Source of the DNA: Rhizobium album
Lineage (GTDB): Bacteria; Pseudomonadota; Alphaproteobacteria; Rhizobiales; Rhizobiaceae
DNA length: 64,000 nt
Assembly (NCBI RefSeq): GCF_003122325.1
Contig: NZ_QFBC01000003.1
Location: 124,001 to 188,000 of the forward strand
Direction: 5' to 3'
Below are positions 56,959 through 64,000 of the stretch, one piece after another (the stretch's first letter is position 1; every line of letters begins with the position of its first letter). Both the position numbers and the translations under genes were made by a program. The notes below the pieces were generated by a model, which saw only the letters and a program-made list of their open reading frames with translations, was not told the DNA's origin and ran no database searches.

Positions 56959-58239
56959 GTGACCCACCGGCCGGAAAACCGCGTATTCGGAAAACGTGCC
57001 CAGCCTCATGTCCTGATTCTCGCCAGCGGCGACAAGGTCCGGCATATGACGATCCGGCCGTGGATGGCGGCGCTGGGTGTCTGCGTTGCCGGCGCCGTGA
57101 CCATCGGTTACCTGCTTGCCACTTCCTATCTCGTCCTGCGCGACGACCTGATCGGCGCGACGATGGCGCGGCAGGCGCGCATGCAGCACGAATATGAAGA
57201 CCGCATCGCGGCGCTGCGCGCCCAGGTGGACCGCGTCACCTCGCGCCAATTGCTGGACCAGCAGGTGGTGGAGGAAAAAGTCGACCAGTTGATGGAACAG
57301 CAACTCGCCCTCACCTCCCGCCACGGAAAGCTCGGCTCGCTCCTCAACCGCGCGGAAAATTCCGGCGTGCCGACCGGCGACGTGCCGATCCCCGCCTTCA
57401 ATCCGGATCGCCGCGCAGAAGTCTCCGGCGGCATCCAGGCGATCGAAAGCCTGATGGCGGGCACCCCCCAGGCCGAAGCCGACACGGCGACGTCGGAGCT
57501 TGCCTACGCCCCCGCCAGCGAGACAGCCGCCGAAAAGGCCGACCGGGTTTTTTCCCGCGTCACGCGGTCGCTAAAGGCGATCGAGCGTGAACAGCTGACC
57601 CAGATCCAGTCCCTCACCGTCGGCGCCGAAGCAACGGCAGGCGCGATCGAGAAAATCCTGGCACGCAGCGGCATTGATGTCGCCTCAAGCGAAACGACAG
57701 AAAACGATGCGGTCGGCGGCCCGTTCCTGGAGCCGCAATCCATCGATCCCTTCGAGGATTCGATGGACGACCTCGACGCGGCGCTGAACCGTCTGGACAA
57801 CGCCCGTGACACGGCAAAACGCCTGCCCTTCGCCAATCCTGCGCCGGGCAAGGATATCACCAGCCGTTTCGGTAATCGCAGCGATCCCTTCCTCGGCCGG
57901 CTTGCCATGCATGCCGGCATCGATTTCCGGTTCGGCGCCGGCGAAGATATTCACTGTACGGGTGCCGGCGTGGTAACGGCCGCCGCTGCCGCCGGCGGTT
58001 ACGGCAACATGGTCGAAATCGACCATGGCAATGGTCTGACGACCCGCTACGGCCATATGTCGCGCATCCTCGTCTCGGTCGGCGACAAGGTGAAGGCCGG
58101 CGACGTCGTCGGGCTCGCCGGCAGCACGGGCCGCTCCACCGGCACGCATCTTCACTACGAGGTCCGCCGCAACGGACAGGCCGTCGATCCGATGTCCTAC
58201 CTCAATGCCGGACGCAAACTTTTGGCCTATCTCGACTGA
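56959..58239 (+). CDS. M23 family metallopeptidase (LytM-type)
   Basis: A 426 aa envelope protein. A short N-terminal basic region precedes one hydrophobic segment (about 38-60, MAALGVCVAGAVTIGYLLAT), so it is probably anchored in the inner membrane with the rest periplasmic. A coiled-coil part (about 70-115, YEDRIAALRAQVDRVTSRQ) and linker follow, then a C-terminal M23 domain (about 300-420). The zinc motifs are SRFGNRSDPFLGRLAMHAGIDF (HxxxD) in two parts and THLHYEVRRNG (HxH). It would cleave peptide cross-links or serve as an activator. The start is GTG 56959. Confidence 0.92.
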   Translation: MTHRPENRVFGKRAQPHVLILASGDKVRHMTIRPWMAALGVCVAGAVTIGYLLATSYLVLRDDLIGATMARQARMQHEYEDRIAALRAQVDRVTSRQLLDQQVVEEKVDQLMEQQLALTSRHGKLGSLLNRAENSGVPTGDVPIPAFNPDRRAEVSGGIQAIESLMAGTPQAEADTATSELAYAPASETAAEKADRVFSRVTRSLKAIEREQLTQIQSLTVGAEATAGAIEKILARSGIDVASSETTENDAVGGPFLEPQSIDPFEDSMDDLDAALNRLDNARDTAKRLPFANPAPGKDITSRFGNRSDPFLGRLAMHAGIDFRFGAGEDIHCTGAGVVTAAAAAGGYGNMVEIDHGNGLTTRYGHMSRILVSVGDKVKAGDVVGLAGSTGRSTGTHLHYEVRRNGQAVDPMSYLNAGRKLLAYLD

Positions 58240-58438
58240 AATATCGTCCCGATGGCCGGCTGCGCGCGCTTTCCGGGCGATTGCGCGCTATTTACGGTTT
58301 CTTTTAACCCTCAAGCAGCGCAAATCGCTTGGTTTCCTTGACTTGATGGGCATTTGAGACTATGCCGCCCAGCAGTTGCGCAGTCTTGCGCCTGAATCAT
58401 CAGTGTTCGCTAGAACCGGAACGGAAACAGATTCCCCT

Positions 58439-59931
<1,493 letters not shown>

Positions 59932-59932
<1 letters not shown>

Positions 59933-60375
59933 TGGGTCTTCCGGGAATCGATTTTCCCGGTGTCGGCGCCGGCCTTGCGATCATGCGCGACGGCCGGCTT
60001 CTTCTTTGCCGTCGCCTGAAGGCGCCCGAAGCGGGGCACTGGAACATCGTCGGCGGCAAGGTCGACCATATGGAACCGGCCGTCGAAGCAGCCCGCCGTG
60101 AGGCTGAAGAAGAGACAGGCCTGACCATCGGCAAGGTGGATTTCCTATGCTCGACCGAACTGGTCAGCGAGACGGATCGGCAACACTGGATTTCGCTGAT
60201 CTACGTCACCACGGACATAAAAGGTGAGCCGCGGCTTACCGAACCGGACAAGCTTTCGGAGATCGGCTGGTACGATCTCGACGCGCTGCCCTCACCGCTC
60301 TCGGACTTTGCCCGCGTCACCGTCGAACACCTGAAGCGGCAGACCGATCATTTGGCCCGCAGCGCTGCCTCGTAA
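59932..60375 (+). CDS. Nudix hydrolase
   Basis: A 147 aa Nudix enzyme. The Nudix box GGKVDHMEPAVEAARREAEE followed by ETGL matches the family pattern. Substrate cannot be told. ATG at 59932 overlaps the helicase stop codon by one base, so translational coupling is likely. Its 3' end overlaps the convergent TfoX-like gene by 28 bp. Confidence 0.92.
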
Positions 60376-60665
60376 GCCAATCCCACCCATTTCGCCATTT
60401 CATCCGGATCGTCATAGGCGACATCCGGGATCGTCCAGTAGAGCATGGCGACGGGCCTGCCCTTCTTGCCCTCATATTCCCAGCGGCGGGCGCCGGCTGA
60501 TTCCAGTTCTGGCGCCGTTTCCGCATCACCTTTCAGCATGATCTCGTCGCGCAGTTCTATGGCAATGATGCGGCCCAGATGGTAGATGCCCTTGCCGCCG
60601 AACATCCGCCGGATGCTGACTGGCCCGAGCGACTGGAACATCTCCTCGATCGCGGTATTGTCCAT
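60348..60665 (-). CDS. TfoX/Sxy family protein (N-terminal domain only)
   Basis: A 105 aa protein matching the TfoX N-terminal domain: MDNTAIEEMFQSLGPVSIR, MFGGKGIYHLGRIIAIELRD and the basic C-terminus. In gamma-proteobacteria TfoX controls competence, but single-domain copies like this in rhizobia have no known role. ATG at 60665 lies 5 bp after the stop of the Mo-cofactor gene, suggesting cotranscription. Its end overlaps the Nudix gene by 28 bp. Confidence 0.88.
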   Translation of the reverse strand: MDNTAIEEMFQSLGPVSIRRMFGGKGIYHLGRIIAIELRDEIMLKGDAETAPELESAGARRWEYEGKKGRPVAMLYWTIPDVAYDDPDEMAKWVGLAYEAALRAK

Positions 60666-60670
60666 CGCCC

Positions 60671-62308
60671 CTATCCTTTCAGCACGCCGCCGGCGGCAAT
60701 CACCGCTTCCGGCGTATCGACGTCGAGATGCGCCGCCTCGCCGATATCGACATCGATGACCGCCAGCCCGCAGGTCTCGACGATATGGCGGGCGCCGACA
60801 TCGCCTTCGAGCTTCATCAGGGCATCGTAGGTGGTACGCGGCAGGATGACGGGATTGCCACGCTTGCCGTTCGATACCGCCCGGACGATGGCCCTGCCGC
60901 CGGCGCCGCGGAAGGCCGAGACCAGGGAACGCAGGTCCGCCGGTGTGACGCCGGGCATGTCGGCCAGCATCACCAGCACGCCATCGGCATCCGCCACACC
61001 GGGCGCCGAAAGGCCCGTCGTCAACGAGCTTGCCATGCCGCTGGCGAAATCCGCATTGTGCGCCAGCGTCAGGTCGAGGCCATCGAGACAGGCGGCGATT
61101 TCTCCAGCGCGATGGCCGGTCACCACGACGGTGCGGCCGACGGCAGCGGCAAGCGCCGTTTCGGCCGAAAGGCGCACCAGCGGCTTGCCGTCGAATTCTG
61201 CCAGCAGCTTGTGCCGTCCCTCGCCGCCCATGCGGCTTGCCTTGCCGGCCGCCAGCACCACCACGGCGATGGTCAGCTTCTCCGCCTCGTCGCCGGTGAG
61301 GTCGCGCGGTTGCGGGCGGGTGGGTATTTCCATCAGCAAACCTCCGACGCCCAGGCCGGTGATGTCCTGCGCGGTCGGACATTCGCCGGCGAGGATGCGG
61401 TTGAGGATCCAGTCGAAGCCGTTTTCCTTGGGGCTGCGGGCACAGCCCGGCGCGCCGAGCACCGGCACCTCGCCGATCCAGCCGAGCACGAGCAGGTTGC
61501 CCGGATCCACCGGCATGCCGGCATGCTCGACGCGACCGCCGGCCTGGCGGATCGCCTCCGGAATGACGTCGGAAAAATCGGCCATCGCCGATGCGCCGAA
61601 GACGACGATCATCGCCGGCGCAGCGGCAGCGGGCCTTGCCAGCGCCTCGCCGATGGCGGCGGCCACCGCCTCCATGCGGTGCGGCACGCGGATCTCGCCG
61701 ACGATGCGGCTGCCGGACAGCGACAGCCGCTGCGCCAGCAGCCGCTCCGTCTTGTCCATCACCGAAACCTTGAGCGACGGCAGTTCCGTCGCCACCAGAG
61801 TCACGGCCCGCGGCTGGAACGGTTTCACTTCGAAAGCAACGGCCTGTTCGAGGATGCGCCGCGCCGCCTCGACCTTTTGGCGCGATACAGCCAGCGGGAT
61901 GATCTTGATCGTCGCTACCATATCACCGGCGCGGACGGGCACATGATCGGCGAGGCAGGCGAGCGTGATCGCGGCATCGACACGGTTGAAACGGTCGACC
62001 ACCGTCTTGTCGGCGACGAACAGCCCGTTGGCATCGGCATAAAGATTGACCCGGCCGGTGGCCGCTTCCGAAAACCGCAGGTGATCGCGCGGGATGGCGT
62101 CGGCCAGCTGCGCCGCGGCATCGTCTTCCATCAGGTCATCGGGCTCGACGCGGACGGCTATAATACTGGAGAAACCGGAATTTCTTAGCCGGATAATATC
62201 CTCGACGCCCAACACATGGCCTTTCGGCAGCCGGCCATCGGCCAGCTTGGCCGCATGCGCAAGCACGGCGCCTTCCGCCTGATCGAGATCGACGGCGCCG
62301 AAAATCAT
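60671..62308 (-). CDS. Molybdopterin-binding / NTP transferase fusion protein
   Basis: A 545 aa two-part protein. The first part (about 1-330) is a molybdopterin-binding MoCF/MoeA-like region (VDLDQAEGAVLAHAAKLADG, GRVNLYADANGLFV, VVFGASAMADFSDVIPEA). The second (about 350-540) is a MobA-like nucleotidyltransferase: VVLAAGKASRMGGEGRHKL, LADMPGVTPADL and NPVILPRTTYDALMKLEGDVG in two parts. Similar fused proteins occur in rhizobia beside xdhC genes and probably make or load the cytosine dinucleotide form of the cofactor; this is inference. It overlaps the XdhC C-terminal gene by 4 bp. Confidence 0.88.
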   Translation of the reverse strand: MIFGAVDLDQAEGAVLAHAAKLADGRLPKGHVLGVEDIIRLRNSGFSSIIAVRVEPDDLMEDDAAAQLADAIPRDHLRFSEAATGRVNLYADANGLFVADKTVVDRFNRVDAAITLACLADHVPVRAGDMVATIKIIPLAVSRQKVEAARRILEQAVAFEVKPFQPRAVTLVATELPSLKVSVMDKTERLLAQRLSLSGSRIVGEIRVPHRMEAVAAAIGEALARPAAAAPAMIVVFGASAMADFSDVIPEAIRQAGGRVEHAGMPVDPGNLLVLGWIGEVPVLGAPGCARSPKENGFDWILNRILAGECPTAQDITGLGVGGLLMEIPTRPQPRDLTGDEAEKLTIAVVVLAAGKASRMGGEGRHKLLAEFDGKPLVRLSAETALAAAVGRTVVVTGHRAGEIAACLDGLDLTLAHNADFASGMASSLTTGLSAPGVADADGVLVMLADMPGVTPADLRSLVSAFRGAGGRAIVRAVSNGKRGNPVILPRTTYDALMKLEGDVGARHIVETCGLAVIDVDIGEAAHLDVDTPEAVIAAGGVLKG

Positions 62309-63012
62309 GGCGCCTCGCCGCCGGCGTTCCGCAGATCGCGGCGCCTGAAGGCCTGGATCACCTGCGCCAGGATGGCGACGGCGATTTCCGCCGGGCTTGC
62401 CGCGCCGATATCGAGGCCGATGGGCGCGGCGATGCGGCTGAGCGCGATATCGCCGATCCCTGCCTCCTTCAGGCGTTCGATCCGCTTGGCATGCGTCTTG
62501 CGGCTGCCGAGCGCGCCGACATAAAAACAGCCGGTGCGCAGCGCCTGCATCAGCGGGAAATCGTCGATCTTCGGATCGTGGGTGACGGCCACCAGCGCCG
62601 TATAGGCATCGAGCGGCCTGTCCTTCAGCACATCCTCCGGCCAGTCGGCAACAAGATCGATGCCGGCAAACCGTTCCGGCGTCGCAAAGGCGGTTCGCGG
62701 ATCGATAATGGTCAGGTCGAAACCCGCGAGTCTCGCCATGACCGCCAGGGGCTGACTGATATGCACGGCGCCGATGACGACGATACGCGGCGGCGGCAGG
62801 TGGACATTGAGAAACAGGCTGCGGCCATCCGCCTCGACCGTGCCGGACTTGCCGGAGCGGAAAGCGGCGGCAGCTGCGGCTTCCAAATCGCCGCCCAACG
62901 ACAAGCCTTCGGTGATGACGCGGTCGCTGCCGTCGGTGAGATCGGTGGCCAGGATGACGGCCTTGCGGTCACGCCTGGCGGCGTTGACCGCCTGCAGATG
63001 CTCAAGTTTCAT
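62305..63012 (-). CDS. XdhC family protein, C-terminal (Rossmann) part
   Basis: A 235 aa protein matching the C-terminal half of XdhC, a chaperone that binds molybdenum cofactor and inserts it into xanthine-dehydrogenase-type enzymes. The Rossmann motif is VVIGAVHISQPLAVMARLAG, and the tail GLDIGAASPAEIAVAILAQV is typical of the family. The N-terminal half is a separate upstream gene, overlapping by 4 bp (ATGA). In most genomes the two are one protein. Confidence 0.88.
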   Translation of the reverse strand: MKLEHLQAVNAARRDRKAVILATDLTDGSDRVITEGLSLGGDLEAAAAAAFRSGKSGTVEADGRSLFLNVHLPPPRIVVIGAVHISQPLAVMARLAGFDLTIIDPRTAFATPERFAGIDLVADWPEDVLKDRPLDAYTALVAVTHDPKIDDFPLMQALRTGCFYVGALGSRKTHAKRIERLKEAGIGDIALSRIAAPIGLDIGAASPAEIAVAILAQVIQAFRRRDLRNAGGEAP

Positions 63013-63338
63013 TGGCCAAGCCTTTCGACATAGACGCGGATACGGCCGCCGCAGGAGAGCCCGACACGCCAGGCGGTTTCGTCGGCAACGCCGAATTCCA
63101 GCATCTTCGCCCCGCCCAAGCCGATGATATCGACGGCCTCGGTGATGACGGCGCCTTCGACGCAGCCGCCGGAAACCGAACCGTGGAAATTGCCTTCGCC
63201 ATCGATCACCAGATGGCTGCCGACCGGGCGCGGTGCCGATCCCCAGGTTTCGACGACGGTTGCAATCGCCACGTCGCGGCCCTCGGCCTTCCAGGCCTCG
63301 GCGATCGACAGCGGATCGAGCGTTTCGGGTTCGGTCAT
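63009..63338 (-). CDS. XdhC family protein, N-terminal part
   Basis: A 109 aa protein matching the N-terminal XdhC/CoxI domain, with the conserved CGG-type block VGLSCGGRIRVYVERLGQ and SVSGGCVEGAVI. The start is ATG 63338; AAGG lies 8 bases upstream. It is translationally coupled by a 4 bp overlap to the C-terminal half. Split XdhC pairs are known in some alphaproteobacteria, but the functional reason is not clear. Confidence 0.87.
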   Translation of the reverse strand: MTEPETLDPLSIAEAWKAEGRDVAIATVVETWGSAPRPVGSHLVIDGEGNFHGSVSGGCVEGAVITEAVDIIGLGGAKMLEFGVADETAWRVGLSCGGRIRVYVERLGQ

Positions 63339-63343
63339 GGTCT

Positions 63344-64000
63344 TCACCTTGTCATCTGCTTGAGAAAACGTCGGGGATCGGCATCCCGGCTCCTGCTGCC
63401 GCTGAGCGAGGCCACCAGGTCCGCCAGCGAAGAGAGATTGTGGACGGTGCGGAATTCGTCGACATGCGGCAGCATGGCGCGCACGCCGCGGGCACGCGCC
63501 TCGAAACCCTCGAAGCGCAGCAGCGGATTGAGCCAGATCAGCCGCCGGCAGGAGCGGTGCAGCCGGTCCATTTCGGCGGCAAGCTGCTCGACGCCTTCAC
63601 GCTCCAGGCCATCGGTGATCATCAGCACGACGGCGCCCTGCCCCAGCACCCGCCGCGACCACAGCCGGTTGAACTCGTGCAGCGTCTCGCCGATGCGTGT
63701 GCCGCCCGACCAGTCCCGGACCAGCCGGGCGCATTCGTCGAACGCCTCGTCGGGATCCTTGTGACGCAGCTGGCGCGTGACGTTGGTCAGCCTGGTGCCG
63801 AACAGGAAGGTATGCACCCGGCGCCGACGCTCGGTCAACACATGCAGGAAATGCAGGAAGATGCGGGTGTACTGGCTCATCGAGCCGGAAATGTCGGCCA
63901 AAACCACCAGCGGCGGATGGATCTGCCTGGCTTCGCGGTAACGCGGCAGGACCAGCGCTCCGCCGGTGCGCAGGCTGGCGCGCATCGTCGCCCGCGGATC
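63344..64000 (-). CDS. VWA domain protein, CoxE-like (cut by window edge)
   Basis: The C-terminal 218 codons of a von Willebrand A domain protein of the CoxE type. MIDAS-like residues are in LADISGSMSQYTRIF, and the later blocks are WSGGTRIGETLHEFN and VLMITDGLEREGVEQLA. CoxE works with the MoxR-like ATPase CoxD in maturing the molybdenum-containing CO dehydrogenase type hydroxylases. The gene continues past 64000. It is the first visible gene of a leftward operon ending in the Mo-cofactor fusion gene, with XdhC genes between. Confidence 0.88.
   Translation of the reverse strand, partial: DPRATMRASLRTGGALVLPRYREARQIHPPLVVLADISGSMSQYTRIFLHFLHVLTERRRRVHTFLFGTRLTNVTRQLRHKDPDEAFDECARLVRDWSGGTRIGETLHEFNRLWSRRVLGQGAVVLMITDGLEREGVEQLAAEMDRLHRSCRRLIWLNPLLRFEGFEARARGVRAMLPHVDEFRTVHNLSSLADLVASLSGSRSRDADPRRFLKQMTR

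Overview
The window is a 64 kb stretch of GC-rich alphaproteobacterial chromosome. Gene content and order point to the family Rhizobiaceae (Rhizobium, Agrobacterium, Ensifer, Shinella and relatives). The evidence is a thrS-yidD-IscU-like block, a sufS2-B-C-D-S1-T-A iron-sulfur operon whose promoter carries Irr-like and RirA-like boxes, a class III alcohol dehydrogenase/formylglutathione hydrolase pair, a glycine-riboswitch-controlled gcvTHP operon, an ATP12 assembly factor and an AsmA-like giant protein. The genus cannot be fixed from the sequence alone. The region reads as core or conserved genome: I see no insertion sequence, prophage, integrase or CRISPR array, and only two toxin-antitoxin loci, one of them broken.

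Layout. 0-5.4 kb: start of thrS (cut by the window edge), yidD, an IscU-like scaffold, folE and hisI, a palindromic repeat, a patatin-like phospholipase, a CBS-domain protein and a rhomboid protease. 5.6-11.6 kb: a PAS protein, a two-domain PilZ protein, a LapG-type transglutaminase-like protease, a D,D-carboxypeptidase with a SPOR domain and small unknown proteins. 11.6-22 kb: DUF1489, L-serine dehydratase, three small membrane-protein genes, an ArsR/SRPBCC pair, a LiuR-like MerR regulator, mgtE, a deformylase homologue with an altered active site, a BON protein, OsmC and lipB. 22.1-33.5 kb: tRNA-Leu(GAG), an XRE regulator, an EamA exporter, an M50 protease, formaldehyde detoxification genes, an SMR exporter behind a probable guanidine-II riboswitch, a lipoprotein, and the ATP12-HAD-RluA operon. 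33.6-40 kb: glycine riboswitch plus gcvTHP, a GNAT enzyme and a GH25 lipoprotein. 40.2-48 kb: the suf operon, read leftward. 48-60.4 kb: a hydrolase, a PIN toxin-antitoxin pair, anmK, tyrS, the AsmA-like gene, bcp with a ferritin-like gene, an M23 peptidase, a DEAD-box helicase and a Nudix hydrolase. 60.3-64 kb: a leftward operon for molybdenum-hydroxylase maturation (CoxE-like VWA protein, a split XdhC, a molybdopterin-binding/nucleotidyltransferase fusion) and a TfoX-like protein.

How it fits together. The iron-sulfur operon and its iron-responsive promoter form the largest single system. The left-hand IscU-like scaffold, the Fe-S enzyme serine dehydratase and the Mo-hydroxylase maturation operon would depend on or complement it. 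Serine dehydratase and the glycine cleavage system both handle C1 and amino-acid turnover, and the formaldehyde pathway is a related C1 route. Envelope functions recur: a carboxypeptidase, GH25 and M23 hydrolases, anmK, the AsmA-like protein and lipoproteins.

I did not find a clear-cut new system. The observations most worth following are the deformylase homologue with three altered active-site positions, a possible small RNA between the PilZ and LapG-like genes, the decayed parDE fused inside the suf operon, the coiled-coil gene between sufB and sufC, and a cysteine-rich tail on a DUF1624 membrane protein.
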